63,590 nucleotides of DNA from Mycobacteriaceae bacterium (GCA_019245755.1 JAFARC010000050.1:1-63590); one strand, 5' to 3'; positions 26,115 to 36,620 are shown, counted from the stretch's first letter. A program made the numbers and translations. The notes: generated by a model not told the origin, from the letters alone.

Positions 26115-27245
26115 TCAGACGCCGGCGGCTGCGTTCAGCTCGTTCAGCGTGTTGGTCGCGTCCAGGTATTCCTGCACCCAGCGCTCGATCACCGCAGAGG
26201 TCTTCTCAACCTTTTTCAGCTGCCCAACGACCTGACCGATCGGGTTGAACGCCACGTCGATCGTCTGGTCGGGATATTTGTGCGTCGCGGCGACCGCCAT
26301 GCCGGAGACCATGTATTGCAGCGGCATCCCGAGCGGTTCCGGGTTGTCGGGCTGTTCCCACGCGTCGGTCCAGTCGTTGCGCAGCACCCGGCACGGCTTA
26401 CCGGTGAAGGAGCGGCTGCGCACAGTGTCGCGGCTGCTCGCCTTCGCGTACGTCGCCTGCTGGACGGGGGTGTTTTCGGCTTCCTCAACCATCAGCCACT
26501 GCGACCCGGTCCATGCACCCTGGGCACCCATGGCCAACGCCGCGGCGATCTGATAGCCACTGCCGATGCCGCCCGCTGCCAGCACGGGCACCGGCGCGAC
26601 CTCCTTGACCACCTGCGGCCACAGCACGATCGAGCCGACCTCGCCGCAGTGCCCGCCGCCCTCGCCCCCCTGGGCGATGACGATGTCGACTCCGGCGTCC
26701 ACGTGTTTGCGGGCCTGGGCGGGGGAGCCGCACAGCGCGGCCACCTTGCGCCCGGAGTCGTGGATGTGCTTGATCATGTCGGCCGGCGGGGTGCCCAGGG
26801 CGTTTGCGATGAGCGTCACCTTCGGGTGCCGCAGGGCCACGTCAACCTGCGGGGTCGCGGTTGCCTCCGTCCAGCCCAGCAGCTGCAGGGCGTTCTCGCC
26901 GCTGTCGTCGACCGGGACGCCGTGGTCGGCCAGTAGCTTCCTGGCGAAATCCAGATGGTCCTGCGGCACCATCGACTGCAGCGTCTTCGTGAGCTCGTCG
27001 GCCGACAGATGTGCGTCCATGCCCTCGTACTTGTTCGGGATCACGATGTCTACCCCGTAGGGGTGCTCGCCGATGTGCTCGTCGATCCAGTTGAGCTCGA
27101 TTTCCAGCTGCTCGGGCGTGAAGCCGACCGCCCCGAGCACCCCGAAGCCACCGGCCTTGCTGACCGCGACGACGACGTCGCGGCAGTGGGTGAAGGCGAA
27201 GATTCCGAACTCGATGCCGAGCTCGTCGCATAGCGGAGTGTGCAT
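26115..27245 (-). CDS. Nitronate monooxygenase/2-nitropropane dioxygenase-type flavoprotein
   Basis: A 376-residue TIM-barrel FMN enzyme. It has GIEFGIFAFTHCRDVVVAVS at the start, the FMN phosphate-binding region VPVLAAGGIGSGYQIAAALA, and IVIAQGGEGGGHCGEVG carrying the catalytic-His region of the NMO class. It resembles the mycobacterial Rv1533/Rv3553-type proteins. Members oxidise nitronates or act as reductases in lipid catabolism. The start at 27245 (MHTPLCDELG) is chosen over an upstream Arg-rich extension. A perfect KstR box lies 31 bases upstream, implying induction during sterol use. Confidence 0.88.
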   Translation of the reverse strand: MHTPLCDELGIEFGIFAFTHCRDVVVAVSKAGGFGVLGAVGFTPEQLEIELNWIDEHIGEHPYGVDIVIPNKYEGMDAHLSADELTKTLQSMVPQDHLDFARKLLADHGVPVDDSGENALQLLGWTEATATPQVDVALRHPKVTLIANALGTPPADMIKHIHDSGRKVAALCGSPAQARKHVDAGVDIVIAQGGEGGGHCGEVGSIVLWPQVVKEVAPVPVLAAGGIGSGYQIAAALAMGAQGAWTGSQWLMVEEAENTPVQQATYAKASSRDTVRSRSFTGKPCRVLRNDWTDAWEQPDNPEPLGMPLQYMVSGMAVAATHKYPDQTIDVAFNPIGQVVGQLKKVEKTSAVIERWVQEYLDATNTLNELNAAAGV

Positions 27246-27275
27246 GCCTGCTCCTTCGGGCGGCGGTAGGCTAAC

Positions 27276-27289
27276 TGAAACGTGTTCTA
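27276..27289. promoter_or_regulatory. KstR-type operator (TGAAACGTGTTCTA)
   Basis: The 14-mer matches the published KstR consensus TNNAACNNGTTNNA at every fixed position. It sits in a longer imperfect palindrome (AACT...AGTT, 27273-27292). KstR is the TetR-family repressor of mycobacterial cholesterol-catabolism genes, released by steroid-CoA intermediates. It lies 31 bases from the start of the flavoprotein gene, a position that would block its promoter. Confidence 0.8.
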
Positions 27290-27519
27290 GTTTATACCTC
27301 GCCCAGTGGGACGGTATCCCGGCCGCCGAATTGCTCGCCCACCTGCGGGCCGACCACGACATCGCCCTGCTCGCCTGACGACCGACCGCTGGCTGGTTTA
27401 CTCTGGTCGTAGTTGCGCCCGGGAACATCAGCTCTTGCCAGGTTCAGCCCGCAGCCTCGCGAGCACGACACGAGTGCGCGCTTCGCGTCCGCCAGGTGCG
27501 CACCGACGAGAGGTGAACG

Positions 27520-27912
27520 TTGAACCAACAAAGTGAAGCGGCCCCGGAGGGCGCGGCTCCGACGCACGCGCCCAACTGTCTGGTGACCGAACAGTGGGTC
27601 GACCGGACCGCCGTCGTGTCGGCTTCCGGTGATGTCGACATGCTCAGCGCTCCCGCGCTGGAGGAGTCCATCCGCACGGCTCTGCGCAAGGATCCCGCGG
27701 CGCTCGTCGTCGATTTCTCGGCGGTCGAGTTCCTCGCGTCGGCGGGAATGGGCGTGCTCGTCGCCGTGCATGACGAGATCACCCCGAACGTGAGCTTCTG
27801 TGTCGTCGCCGATGGGCCGGCGACGAGTCGCCCGCTTAAGCTTGTCGGCATCGCGGACATCGTCCGGGTGTACCCGACGCTCGACGAGGCGCTAGCGGCG
27901 CTCAACGCCTAA
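27520..27912 (+). CDS. STAS-domain anti-sigma factor antagonist
   Basis: A 130-residue protein with one STAS domain: VDRTAVVSASGDVDMLSAPA, then the phosphorylation-site region VVDFSAVEFLASAGMGVLVA with the conserved serine in LASAG. Such proteins sequester anti-sigma kinases in their unphosphorylated form. The start is TTG (MNQQSEAAPEG) behind a gagaggtgaacg ribosome-binding site. The gene is 32 bases upstream of a matching anti-sigma-type ATPase, forming a partner-switch pair. Confidence 0.88.
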   Translation: MNQQSEAAPEGAAPTHAPNCLVTEQWVDRTAVVSASGDVDMLSAPALEESIRTALRKDPAALVVDFSAVEFLASAGMGVLVAVHDEITPNVSFCVVADGPATSRPLKLVGIADIVRVYPTLDEALAALNA

Positions 27913-27944
27913 AAAGCTGCTCTGACGGGTACTCGCCAACCGCA

Positions 27945-28415
27945 ATGATCGATTCCACACCTTCGGCCGGCGTCGCGAATGCCGAGCGCTTCGAGCGTAT
28001 CGGGATCACCGCCGACGCCCAAAACGCCGCGCGCACAAGGGAACAGTTCACCGATTGGCTACATCGGTTTTTCGAGCTCGACCCGGTCCGGGCCAGCGAC
28101 GTGGTGTTGGCGCTCAACGAAGCACTGGCCAACTCCGCGGAGTTCGCCTACCTGCTGGCCACGCGCCCGGGCACGATGGATGTAGCGGCGCGCTACGACG
28201 CCGACGACGCACGGTTGACGGTCGTCGTTTCCGACAACGGGCTGTGGCGCGGCACAAGCGTCGACTCGCGCACTCGGGGCCGTGGAATCCCTTTGATGAG
28301 GGCCCTTTCGGATCGCGCGACGATCGAGACGTCATCCAGTGGTACCCGCGTCTGTCTCGAGTGGCGTGACGTCGGGGCGGCGCGTTCCGACACATATAGA
28401 ACCTGTGAGAAATAA
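27945..28415 (+). CDS. RsbW-like anti-sigma factor/ATP-binding protein
   Basis: The 156-residue GHKL ATPase has an N-box (VVLALNEALANSAEFAYLLA), a G1-type VVVSDNGLWRG and a G2-type RTRGRGIPLMRALSD. It would phosphorylate or bind the STAS protein encoded just upstream and hold a sigma factor. No sigma gene is adjacent, so its target is elsewhere. Confidence 0.85.
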   Translation: MIDSTPSAGVANAERFERIGITADAQNAARTREQFTDWLHRFFELDPVRASDVVLALNEALANSAEFAYLLATRPGTMDVAARYDADDARLTVVVSDNGLWRGTSVDSRTRGRGIPLMRALSDRATIETSSSGTRVCLEWRDVGAARSDTYRTCEK

Positions 28416-28469
28416 CGACCACTGGTGACACCCAAGGGCCCGTAAGCGGCTACGGTAGCCTGACCCGTC

Positions 28470-29210
28470 ATGGGACGCGTGGACGGAAAAGTTGCACTTA
28501 TCAGCGGCGGTGCTCGTGGCATGGGCGCTGCGCATGCCCGCCTGCTCGTGGCCGAGGGCGCCAAGGTGGTGATCGGTGACATCCTCGACGACGAGGGCAA
28601 GGCGCTCGCCGACGAGTTGGGGGAGGCCGCGCGGTACGTGCAGCTGGACGTCACGCAGCCCGATCTGTGGGAGGCGGCCGTTTCCACGGCGGTTGACGAA
28701 TTCGGGACCCTCAACGTCCTGGTCAACAACGCCGGCATCGTGGGCCTCGGTCCGCTGAAGACCGTCAACCTGGAAAAGTGGAAGAAGATCCTCGACGTCA
28801 ACCTCACCGGCACTCTGCTCGGCATGCAGGCGGTCATCGATCCGATGACCGCCGCGGGCGGCGGCTCGATCATCAACGTCTCGTCCATCGAGGGCCTGCG
28901 CGGTGCACCGTGGGTGCACGGCTATGTGGCTTCCAAGTGGGCCGTTCGCGGCCTCACCAAGTCGGCAGCGCTGGAGTTGGCGGCCCAGAACATTCGAGTC
29001 AACTCGATTCATCCGGGATTCATCCGCACACCGATGACCAAGCACCTTCCCGAAGACATGGTGACGGTTCCACTCGGCCGCCCGGGCGAGCCGATCGAGG
29101 TTTCGACGTTCGTGCTGTTTCTCGCCAGCGACGAGTCGTCGTATGCGACCGGCAGTGAGTTCGTGATGGACGGCGGCGTGGTGGCCGACGTCAACCGTAA
29201 GTCATTCTGA
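28470..29210 (+). CDS. Short-chain dehydrogenase, 3-alpha(20-beta)-hydroxysteroid dehydrogenase-like (Rv2002/FabG3-like)
   Basis: The 246-residue SDR has the NAD(P) motif SGGARGMGAAHARLLVAEGA, NNAGIVGLG, catalytic INVSSIEGLRG and HGYVASKWAVRGLT (Tyr-x-x-x-Lys), and NSIHPGFIRTPMT. Its closest match in memory is M. tuberculosis Rv2002, a 20-beta-hydroxysteroid dehydrogenase (GDILDDEGKALADELGEAAR is close to the same region of Rv2002). It would oxidise or reduce a steroid hydroxyl/ketone in the cytosol. A one-mismatch KstR-like sequence lies at 28397-28410, but I do not count it as an operator. Confidence 0.9.
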   Translation: MGRVDGKVALISGGARGMGAAHARLLVAEGAKVVIGDILDDEGKALADELGEAARYVQLDVTQPDLWEAAVSTAVDEFGTLNVLVNNAGIVGLGPLKTVNLEKWKKILDVNLTGTLLGMQAVIDPMTAAGGGSIINVSSIEGLRGAPWVHGYVASKWAVRGLTKSAALELAAQNIRVNSIHPGFIRTPMTKHLPEDMVTVPLGRPGEPIEVSTFVLFLASDESSYATGSEFVMDGGVVADVNRKSF

Positions 29211-29225
29211 AAAGCGCGCTCGCTC

Positions 29226-30542
29226 CTATCGGGCTAGCCCACGAGTTGCGATTGCGGGATAGGCACCTTCCTCGGTGCCGAACCGAATACCGGTGGCGTC
29301 CTTGCCTATCAGGGTCAGGAAAGCGACCGCGATCAGCACCGGTACGATCGTGGCGGCCAGGGCGAACGGATATCCGTGTGAGACGGCGAGGCGTTCCTGA
29401 ATGGGCAGGTTGAACGCGGCGAACAGGTTACCCAATTGGTAGGTGACGCCGGGATAGAAGCCGCGGATCGCGTCCGGTGACATCTCCGACAGGTGGGCTG
29501 GAATGACGCCCCACGCGCCCTGCACCATGAGCTGCATCAGGAAGGCCCCCAGGCACAGCATTGCCACACTGCGGGAGAAGGCGAACAGCGGCACGATCGG
29601 CAGCCCCAGCAGCGCACAGAACACGATGGTGTATCGGCGGCCGAACCGCTGCGACAACGCGCCGAAAACCAACCCACCGGTGATCGCACCGACGTTGTAG
29701 ATGACCACGATCGACTTCGCGGTCGCGCTGGGCAGACCGGCGCCGTGATTGTGGGTGGCCGACAGGAAGGTCGGGTAGACGTCCTGCGTGCCGTGGCTCA
29801 TCCAGTTGAAGGCGGTCATCAGCAACACCAGGTAGACGAACCGGCGGATGATGACGGGGCCGCGCATCACGTCACGAAGTCGGGTGCGGGTAATGCGCAT
29901 TCGTTCCTGGGTGGCCTCCCATACCTCGGATTCCTTCACCCGGTAACGGATGATGAGGCTGATCAACGCCGGGATGATGCTGACCCCGAAAAGCCAGCGC
30001 CACGACAGCCCCAGCCAGTCCATCACCAGCAACGACGCCAGCGCCGCCAGCAGGTAACCGAACGAATAGCCTTCCTGCAACAAGCCGGAGAAAAAGCCGC
30101 GCCGCTCGGCGGGGATCTTCTCCATCGCCAGCGCGGCGCCGAGCCCCCACTCGCCGCCCATGCCGATGCCGTAGAGCAGCCGCAGGACCAGCAGCACGGT
30201 GAAATTCGGTGCGAAGGCGCACAGGAACCCGATGGTGGAGTAGAACATCACGTCGACTATCAGCGGCAGCCGCCGCCCAACCCGGTCGGCCCATAACCCG
30301 AACAGCAGCGCACCGACGGGGCGCATCAGCAGCGTGACGGTGGTGACGAACGCGACTTCGGTGTTGGTGCGGTGGAAAGTCTTTGCGATGTCGGCGTACA
30401 CCAGCACCACGATGAAATAGTCGAAGGCGTCCATCGTCCAGCCAAGTTGGGCTGCGATGAACGAGTTTCGCTGGTCGGGCGTGAGCCCCAGACTCAGTGT
30501 GGCCACTGGCCCATCGCACCACAGATCGGTGTTTAGCGGCAC
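29226..30542 (-). CDS. MFS metabolite:proton symporter (sialate/aromatic-acid type)
   Basis: The 438-residue, 12-helix transporter has the N-terminal [18 protein letters not shown], motif-A-like [18 protein letters not shown] and [18 protein letters not shown]. The GGEWG stretch typifies the sialate/shikimate/carboxylate symporter branch. It should import an organic acid. A GTG at 30506 is an alternative start that would leave a wider gap to the divergent dioxygenase gene. Confidence 0.87.
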   Translation of the reverse strand: MPLNTDLWCDGPVATLSLGLTPDQRNSFIAAQLGWTMDAFDYFIVVLVYADIAKTFHRTNTEVAFVTTVTLLMRPVGALLFGLWADRVGRRLPLIVDVMFYSTIGFLCAFAPNFTVLLVLRLLYGIGMGGEWGLGAALAMEKIPAERRGFFSGLLQEGYSFGYLLAALASLLVMDWLGLSWRWLFGVSIIPALISLIIRYRVKESEVWEATQERMRITRTRLRDVMRGPVIIRRFVYLVLLMTAFNWMSHGTQDVYPTFLSATHNHGAGLPSATAKSIVVIYNVGAITGGLVFGALSQRFGRRYTIVFCALLGLPIVPLFAFSRSVAMLCLGAFLMQLMVQGAWGVIPAHLSEMSPDAIRGFYPGVTYQLGNLFAAFNLPIQERLAVSHGYPFALAATIVPVLIAVAFLTLIGKDATGIRFGTEEGAYPAIATRGLAR

Positions 30543-30565
30543 CGGCTTACAGGTATTTCTCTGCG

Positions 30566-31279
30566 ATGACCCGCGGGCTTGCGGCCGCCGAGCGCCAGCT
30601 TGCGTCGGTGGGCGCGGTCCTGATGTCCCCGGCCGATCTCAACGCGTGCCTTGGCACCGACGATCATGCCTGGACCCGGTTTTCCGCACACTGGGATGCG
30701 CTCGCACCGGACAGGTATGCCGCCGAACTCGGCACGCACCGATTACGCCGGTACGGGCACTTCGTGTTCAGGCCGGCCGAGGGGGTGGGGGAGCTGTTGC
30801 CACCGGATGCGTTCGTGCAGCCGCAGGCTTCCAACCCGCTGTATGTCGAACGGCACCGCTACTTCGAGCCGCTCACGGAGGCGTTCGCGCGCGATCCGCT
30901 GCTTGCCGCGATGCTGAAACTGCTCGGGCAGCTGGCGACGGCACTGCATGCCGTTCCGGAGTGGAACGCCAAGGTGACTCCGTTCCGGGTGGTGGCGTCC
31001 GCGGAGCAGGAAGGTCAGCCCACGCCGGAGGGCCTGCACCGGGACGGCGTCACGCTGGTGAGCTCGCTGCTGATCAGGCTGCGCAACGCCACCGGCGGCG
31101 AAAGCTCCGTTTACGACATGGCGGGCAGCCGGCTTCTGACGACGACGCTCTGCGAGCCCGCCACCCTGCTGTTGGGTGACGACCGCCGCACGCTGCACGG
31201 CGTTACCGCCATCCGGCCGCTCGACCCCGGCGAGCCCGCACAGCGCGACGTGCTGGTGATCACCTTCGCTCCGCGCTGA
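30566..31279 (+). CDS. 2-oxoglutarate/Fe(II) dioxygenase (free amino-acid hydroxylase type)
   Basis: The 237-residue protein matches the 2OG-Fe_Oxy_2 family that includes the Bacillus L-isoleucine 4-hydroxylase. The iron-binding His and Asp are in [17 protein letters not shown] and the distal His in [34 protein letters not shown] is a family-typical stretch. A free amino-acid side chain is the likely substrate, using O2 and 2-oxoglutarate. It is divergent from an organic-acid symporter, possibly sharing a promoter region. The ATG at 30566 avoids overlap with that gene. Confidence 0.82.
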   Translation: MTRGLAAAERQLASVGAVLMSPADLNACLGTDDHAWTRFSAHWDALAPDRYAAELGTHRLRRYGHFVFRPAEGVGELLPPDAFVQPQASNPLYVERHRYFEPLTEAFARDPLLAAMLKLLGQLATALHAVPEWNAKVTPFRVVASAEQEGQPTPEGLHRDGVTLVSSLLIRLRNATGGESSVYDMAGSRLLTTTLCEPATLLLGDDRRTLHGVTAIRPLDPGEPAQRDVLVITFAPR

Positions 31280-31321
31280 CGCTGCTCGCGCCGCGCCGCC
31301 GCGCACGTGCATCCGGGTCCG

Positions 31322-32956
31322 CTACTCCGCGGGCGGCAAACCCGGGCGCCCGTGCGGCAATTCGCGCGGCGGGTCCGGCGCGGTCAGCTCCGGGTAAGCA
31401 TCGCGCTCGGTCACCCTGGACGGCGCGCCCGCCGCGTCCACCCGGCGGGCGTCGATCCTGGTCTCGGTGGCCACGATTCCCGGTTGCGGTGACTGCTCGC
31501 TGCTCTCCTGCCAATGGTCGATCACTTTGTGTGTCCGCTTCAACGTGAAGGTGATTTCCTCGACCTCTTCGAAGATGTGCCGCACGGCGCGCAACGGCTG
31601 CGTCGTGGTGTTGATCGCGCGGGCGACCAACGACGGCACGAGCGGTCGCATCCAGCGGGCGGCGGCCTTCGCGACGTCCGGAATCGACGGCGGCTCGGCC
31701 CGTGCGGGCAGGTTCTGCGGCGCAGCCGCCTCACCACCGGCGGGCAATTCGGCCACTGTTCGACTCTCGGTTTCCGCTTCCGCCGCGATCGGCAGATAGC
31801 TGCACTCCTCCTCGTCCCGCGCCTCGACCACTTGACGGCGATACTGCGCCCGGTCGATCTCGGCCTGCGCCTCGACCGCCAGGCGGACATTGGCCAGCTG
31901 CTGCTCGGCCCGCAGCGTTTCGGCCGCAGCACGAACCTCGGCGCGCTTGACGGCGATTGCAGTGTCCGCCTCCAACTCGGCGCGGTCGCGCTCGGCGCGC
32001 GCGGCCGCGCCGAGGTCGTGCGTGCTGTCGCCGCGCCACAGTTTCAGGATCAGCGGCAGCAGGCCCAGCAGGCTGCACAACGCGATCGTGACCAATTGCA
32101 GCACAAGCACGCCCGCGTCGGCACGCGTGCGGTCATACAGGGCGATCCAGCGTGCGCCCAGGCCTCGATCCGCTTGCGCGATCGCGGCCCCGCGTGCCAG
32201 CGCGAGGGCCTGATCGGAGGCGCCGATCCTGGCGTCTAGCGCGGGCGCCTCCTGGTCGCGCGCGGCCAGCGCGTCGTCCAGCTCGCGCTGCGCATCCGCG
32301 AGAAGCCCGTCGGCCGTTCGTGTTTCGGGGCCGGTGCCCGGCACTCCGGTGATCTGGGTCTGCGGGCAGGCCGGCGTGGGGTTGTACTCGCAGCGCGCGA
32401 CGACGAGCGCGTCGTCGCGGTGCCCGCGCGCCTGCTCGACCCTGTCGTCGAGCGCCGCGCGAGCCCCGCGCGCCTGGTTGAGTTCGGCGGCGGCCTGTAC
32501 GACGGCGGGCGCGGAATCGGCGTTACGGGCGGCCTGATCGTCGAGACGGCGATCGACGGTGCCCGACAGTACAACCAACGCGGCAAGCTCACCGACGATC
32601 ACGCCGACGGCTACCGCGACGGCAGCGCGTCCCAGGACTCCGCGACGCCCGGGTGTCGGGCCGCCGGCGATCGCGCGAATCACCGCGCCGACGAGAACCC
32701 CGAACACGAGGCCGGCGGCGAGGATCGCCGCGATCGGCCAGTGGGTCGATCCCGCCAGGGCAGCGGCCGCGACCAGCCAAACCAGCGCGGCGTCGAGCAG
32801 CACGACCACGCCGGCGATCGCGTGGCTGGACCGCTCGTGCCGCTCTGTGAGTTCACGCCACTCTCCGCCACCCAGCCAGGCCAGCGCCGCCCCGATGCGG
32901 GACCCCGCGAAGCGGAATTCGGGTGATTCATGCGCGCACATGGGGACTCCAGACAT
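31322..32956 (-). CDS. DUF4407 membrane protein with coiled-coil region
   Basis: A 544-residue protein with three N-terminal helices ([40 protein letters not shown] and [20 protein letters not shown]). A long Ala/Arg/Glu-rich coiled coil (about residues 135-260) precedes another helix pair ([20 protein letters not shown]). A second coil and a Pro-rich cytosolic tail follow. This is the DUF4407 architecture, with no known biochemical role. It is divergent from cinA. Confidence 0.82.
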   Translation of the reverse strand: MSGVPMCAHESPEFRFAGSRIGAALAWLGGGEWRELTERHERSSHAIAGVVVLLDAALVWLVAAAALAGSTHWPIAAILAAGLVFGVLVGAVIRAIAGGPTPGRRGVLGRAAVAVAVGVIVGELAALVVLSGTVDRRLDDQAARNADSAPAVVQAAAELNQARGARAALDDRVEQARGHRDDALVVARCEYNPTPACPQTQITGVPGTGPETRTADGLLADAQRELDDALAARDQEAPALDARIGASDQALALARGAAIAQADRGLGARWIALYDRTRADAGVLVLQLVTIALCSLLGLLPLILKLWRGDSTHDLGAAARAERDRAELEADTAIAVKRAEVRAAAETLRAEQQLANVRLAVEAQAEIDRAQYRRQVVEARDEEECSYLPIAAEAETESRTVAELPAGGEAAAPQNLPARAEPPSIPDVAKAAARWMRPLVPSLVARAINTTTQPLRAVRHIFEEVEEITFTLKRTHKVIDHWQESSEQSPQPGIVATETRIDARRVDAAGAPSRVTERDAYPELTAPDPPRELPHGRPGLPPAE

Positions 32957-33121
32957 CTCCAGGTTCTGTGGTGCAGTTCACAGTTTGACCGCGCCGGTGC
33001 GGGGTTGCGTTATGCGAATCCTCTCACATGGTCTGCCGATTCCCCGAAAGTTCGCTGCCCGGAAAGTTTTTGGCATAGCTCTACGCCATCCACGTATCGT
33101 CTCGCATCGCCGGGTCCGCCC

Positions 33122-34459
33122 ATGCGTAATCTTTTCCCGGTGAGCGCACGCGCGGGGATCGTCGTCACCGGGACCGAGGTTCTGACCGGGCGCGTTCCGG
33201 ACCGAAACGGTCCCTGGATCGCCGACCGTCTGCTCGAGCTGGGCGTCGAGCTCGCCCACATCACGATCTGCGCAGACCGGCCCCGCGACATGGAGGCCCA
33301 GCTGCGCTTTCTGGCCGGCGAAGGTGTGGATCTGATCGTCACCAGCGGTGGTCTCGGGCCGACCGCCGACGACCTGACGGTGGCGACCGTGGCGCGCTTC
33401 TGTGACCGCGAACTGGTGCTGGACGCCGAGCTGGAGGAAAGGATCGCCGCGATCCTGCGGCGGCTCATGGCGCGCTTCAGCGACGTCGACTTCGATGCCC
33501 TGCGGGCGGCCAACCGCAAACAGGCGATGATCCCGGCCGGGTCGCAGGTACTGGACCCGGTGGGCACCGCGCCCGGGGTCGTCGTGCCCGGCAAACCGAC
33601 GATCGTCGTGCTGCCGGGGCCGCCGCGCGAACTGCAGCCGATGTGGCGGCCAGCGGTGCAGACGGGCGCCGTGCAACAGGCGATCGCGGGCCGGACGCAG
33701 TACCGGCAGGACACCGTGCGGATGTTCGGGCTGCCCGAGTCCGGGTTGGCCGAAACCTTGCGGGTTGCCGAGGCGCGCCTCGGCGGCTTCGAGCGGCTGG
33801 AGATCACCACGTGCCTGCGCCGCGGCGAGATCGAAATGGTTACCCGCTACGAGCCCGAGGCGGCCCAGGCGTACGCCCGGTTGATGACGCTGCTGCGCGA
33901 GCGTCACGGGCGCGAGATATTCTCCGAGGACGGCTCACGCGTGGACGATCAGGTCGCACGGCTGCTGGCCGGGCGCCGGATAGCGACGGCGGAGTCGTGC
34001 ACGGCGGGGCTGCTGGCGGCGCGGCTGACGGATCCGCCGGGCGCATCATCCTATGTCGTCGGCGGCGTGGTGGCCTACGCCAACGAGGCCAAGGTCGAGC
34101 TGCTCGGCGTAAAACGGGCGCTGATCGAGGCGCACGGCGCGGTGTCCGGGCCGGTGGCAGAGGCGATGGCGGCTGGCGCGCTGCGCCGCTTCGACACGGA
34201 CACCGCGATCGCGATCACCGGGGTCGCGGGACCCGGCGGCGGCACTGACGAGAAGCCGGTCGGAACGGTGTGCTTCAGCGTGCTGGTCGCCGACGGTTCG
34301 GCACTCACCCGGACGGTTCGGTTGCCGGGCGATCGTGCCGACATCCGCGATCGCTCGACGACCGTCGCGATGCACCTGCTGCTCCGCGCGCTCGGCGGTG
34401 ACCCGGCGCAGGCGTCGGTTATCGGTCCGCCAGACGGAACAGATACGACCCCACGGTGA
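33122..34459 (+). CDS. cinA: CinA competence/damage-inducible family protein (NMN deamidase/ADP-ribose pyrophosphatase-type)
   Basis: A 445-residue protein of both CinA halves. The N-terminal MoCF/COG1058 domain has [20 protein letters not shown] and [20 protein letters not shown]. The C-terminal CinA domain has [20 protein letters not shown] and [20 protein letters not shown] with the Ser/Thr-rich active site of NMN deamidases. It parallels M. tuberculosis Rv1901 almost segment by segment. A role in NAD-cycle metabolite repair is established for the family. Start 33122 (ATG) or the GTG at 33140 (VSARAG), which aligns better with Rv1901. Confidence 0.93.
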   Translation: MRNLFPVSARAGIVVTGTEVLTGRVPDRNGPWIADRLLELGVELAHITICADRPRDMEAQLRFLAGEGVDLIVTSGGLGPTADDLTVATVARFCDRELVLDAELEERIAAILRRLMARFSDVDFDALRAANRKQAMIPAGSQVLDPVGTAPGVVVPGKPTIVVLPGPPRELQPMWRPAVQTGAVQQAIAGRTQYRQDTVRMFGLPESGLAETLRVAEARLGGFERLEITTCLRRGEIEMVTRYEPEAAQAYARLMTLLRERHGREIFSEDGSRVDDQVARLLAGRRIATAESCTAGLLAARLTDPPGASSYVVGGVVAYANEAKVELLGVKRALIEAHGAVSGPVAEAMAAGALRRFDTDTAIAITGVAGPGGGTDEKPVGTVCFSVLVADGSALTRTVRLPGDRADIRDRSTTVAMHLLLRALGGDPAQASVIGPPDGTDTTPR

Positions 34460-35273
34460 TCACCCGGTTGTCGGCGCCCTCGTCGTGCATCACCGTACGG
34501 ACCGCGACCATTCCGTCGGCTCCCGGCATCGGTTCCCCGTCCACGCGGAAGGGGCCGACCTTGCCGCGGGCAACGAACATGAGGTGCGACGAGACCCCGT
34601 GCAGCTGATCCGTGCCGGCAATGCCGGCGGCCAGATCGAGCGCCGCCGTTTCCAGGACGACGAACTGCGGTCCGACGTGCAGCGCGGCGTCCGGGGAAGC
34701 CACCTCGGCCGACAGCGGCGGAAGCGTCCAGCGGCCGTCGGACCGACGTCGGGCGCCGAAAACCCGCCACAGCGGCGGTAGGTCCGGCGAGTCGACCACG
34801 TCGATGGGATCGACCGCCATCCGCTCGAGGCCCTCCGGCGGAGTACCGATGCTGATGCCCTGGCCGTCGATCTGGGCAAGTACCCGGCTCGGCCGGTCGG
34901 CGTCGAAGATCTTGCAGCGGCTGTAGCCCATCTGCCGGCCGCGCTTGAGCTCCTCCGACACCATCTCGATTCGGCTGACCCCAACGCCCGGGTCGAGGAC
35001 CTGGCAGGAGTGGATCACCGGGTTGGGTACCGCCTCCAGGTCGGACATGTGACCGCTCTCCGGCGCGGCGATCCCCAGCACGGCCAACAGCAGCCCACCC
35101 GCCGGGTTGCGCATGTCGTGGCGAATGGTGACGGTGTCGTCGTCCGCACCCAGGTTCATTGACGCGTAGCTGCGGCCGATGTAGCGGTAGCTCAACAGGC
35201 CGCCCCAGCGTCGCCGCAGTTCGGCGGCGTAGGCTTCCCGATCGCCGGCCAGCTCACGAATGTCCCGCAGCAT
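34419..35273 (-). CDS. Conserved hotdog-type protein, probable acyl-CoA thioesterase relative
   Basis: The 284-residue product contains [20 protein letters not shown], resembling the hotdog helix of acyl-CoA thioesterases. A second, similar C-terminal half suggests a tandem double-hotdog. It is followed after 21 bases upstream by a true PaaI-type thioesterase gene on the same strand. The 3' end overlaps cinA by 41 bases in convergent orientation. Catalytic residues are not clear, so a non-enzymatic or divergent role is possible. Confidence 0.6.
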   Translation of the reverse strand: MLRDIRELAGDREAYAAELRRRWGGLLSYRYIGRSYASMNLGADDDTVTIRHDMRNPAGGLLLAVLGIAAPESGHMSDLEAVPNPVIHSCQVLDPGVGVSRIEMVSEELKRGRQMGYSRCKIFDADRPSRVLAQIDGQGISIGTPPEGLERMAVDPIDVVDSPDLPPLWRVFGARRRSDGRWTLPPLSAEVASPDAALHVGPQFVVLETAALDLAAGIAGTDQLHGVSSHLMFVARGKVGPFRVDGEPMPGADGMVAVRTVMHDEGADNRVITVGSYLFRLADR

Positions 35274-35294
35274 CCTGGTCTCCGTTGCGCAACC

Positions 35295-35690
35295 TCAGTC
35301 CTGCCGTTCTATTGCGGCGAAGTTCACCGTCGCCGTCGCCGCCACTTGGGCGTCCTCGCTGCGGAAGATGTCGACCTGCACGACGACGGACCGCCTCCCG
35401 GTGCGCAGAATGTTGGCCACCGCACGCGCAGGCCCTGTTTTGATGGGCCGCAAATAGCGGATGAACAGGTCGGTCGTGGCGATTCCATTGCCGAACGGCG
35501 TGCCGCGGGCCGCCAGTTGGCCCGCCGTCACGTCGGCCATCGTGGCGATCAGCCCGCCCTGGAGCCCGCCCGCCGTGTTGACGACGCGCTCATCGACGGG
35601 CATTTCCATCACCAGGCTGCCGTCGCTGGACGCCACCTCGTGCAATCCAAGCTGGTCGAACAGTTCTCGAAGCGACCTCGGCGCTGTCAC
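35295..35690 (-). CDS. PaaI-family acyl-CoA thioesterase
   Basis: The 131-residue single-hotdog protein has the signature VVNTAGGLQGGLIATMADVT (Gly-rich helix) and FIRYLRPIKTGPARAVANIL, the classic PaaI pattern. It would hydrolyse aryl- or acyl-CoA esters as a tetramer in the cytosol. It is divergent from another thioesterase gene at 35758. Confidence 0.87.
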   Translation of the reverse strand: MTAPRSLRELFDQLGLHEVASSDGSLVMEMPVDERVVNTAGGLQGGLIATMADVTAGQLAARGTPFGNGIATTDLFIRYLRPIKTGPARAVANILRTGRRSVVVQVDIFRSEDAQVAATATVNFAAIERQD

Positions 35691-35757
35691 GGAGAATCAG
35701 ATTACCGGTCTGCCGTCCGGTGCAGCCGGGCACGCGGTCCGCCGCTATCGTGACGCG

Positions 35758-36570
35758 ATGGCCGAAGATGTGACCGCCTACCTGGTGTCCGACGGCGACA
35801 GCTTTGCGCCGACCCGGATTTCCCAGGGTCCATGGGGACAGACCATGGCCGGACATGTCGTGGGCGGGCTTCTCGGTTGGGCGATCGAGCGCGCAGCGGG
35901 CGATCCGGAACTGCAGCCCGCACGGTTGACGGTGGACCTCTTCCGGGCCACCGCGCTCGAACCGGTTCGGGTCACGGCCGCCGTCACCCGGGAGGGACGG
36001 CGGATCCGGCTGGCCCAAGCCGTGCTGACCCAACGTGGCAACGAGGTCGCTCGGGCGAGCGCGGTGTTCCTTCGCCGTGGTGAGCAGCCCGATCAGCAGG
36101 TGTGGTCGGCGCCGGTCACGATGCCGCCGCTGCGCACCGAACAAGATGCGGCATCCGACAGTTCCCCGTTCTTCATCCAGGCCCACGGATGGGGCCCCGA
36201 CACCGGAGGTTCTGGCAACGGTGTTGTCGAGTGGCAGCATGTGTCGGGTCCCAAACACGCGTGGGTCCGCGAGACCAAGCCGCTCGTCGAAGGTGAACCG
36301 CTGACTCCGTTCACTCGCGCCGCCATGGCCGGCGACGTGACGAATCCGCTGACCCACTGGGGCACAGGCGGTATGCGGTTCATCAACGTTGACTACACGT
36401 TGACGCTGACCCGGCTTCCCGACGGGCCCGATATCGGGTTGGCAGCGCTGACCCACTACAGCCACGACGGCGTCGCCGCCGGGGTCGCCACGTTGTTCGA
36501 TCAGCACGGCCCGATCGGCAGCGGCATGGCCACCGCGTTGGCCGACTCCCGGTTCAGACCACCCTTTTAG
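35758..36570 (+). CDS. TesB-like double-hotdog acyl-CoA thioesterase
   Basis: A 270-residue protein with GQTMAGHVVGGLLGWAIERA and ARLTVDLFRATALEPVRVTA in the first hotdog. FINVDYTLTLTRLPDGPDIG and ALTHYSHDGVAAGVATLFDQ are in the second. This is the actinobacterial TesB-type thioesterase pattern. The ATG at 35758 is taken; longer upstream frames run antisense to the PaaI gene. It is the third thioesterase-type gene within 2.2 kb. Confidence 0.85.
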   Translation: MAEDVTAYLVSDGDSFAPTRISQGPWGQTMAGHVVGGLLGWAIERAAGDPELQPARLTVDLFRATALEPVRVTAAVTREGRRIRLAQAVLTQRGNEVARASAVFLRRGEQPDQQVWSAPVTMPPLRTEQDAASDSSPFFIQAHGWGPDTGGSGNGVVEWQHVSGPKHAWVRETKPLVEGEPLTPFTRAAMAGDVTNPLTHWGTGGMRFINVDYTLTLTRLPDGPDIGLAALTHYSHDGVAAGVATLFDQHGPIGSGMATALADSRFRPPF

Positions 36571-36620
36571 GTGCCAAGTCGCGGCGGTCGTGCAACCGCT
36601 TGATTGATTAACATCTCCCA

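Noticed and set aside
25551..26936. Plus-strand frame of 461 codons spanning two genes
   Set aside because: Crosses the secreted Pro/Ala-rich gene in another frame and runs antisense to the flavoprotein; not coding.
28397..28410. Second KstR box (TAGAACCTGTGAGA) before the hydroxysteroid-type SDR
   Set aside because: One fixed position mismatches (GTG instead of GTT) and it lies inside the end of the anti-sigma gene; too weak to call.
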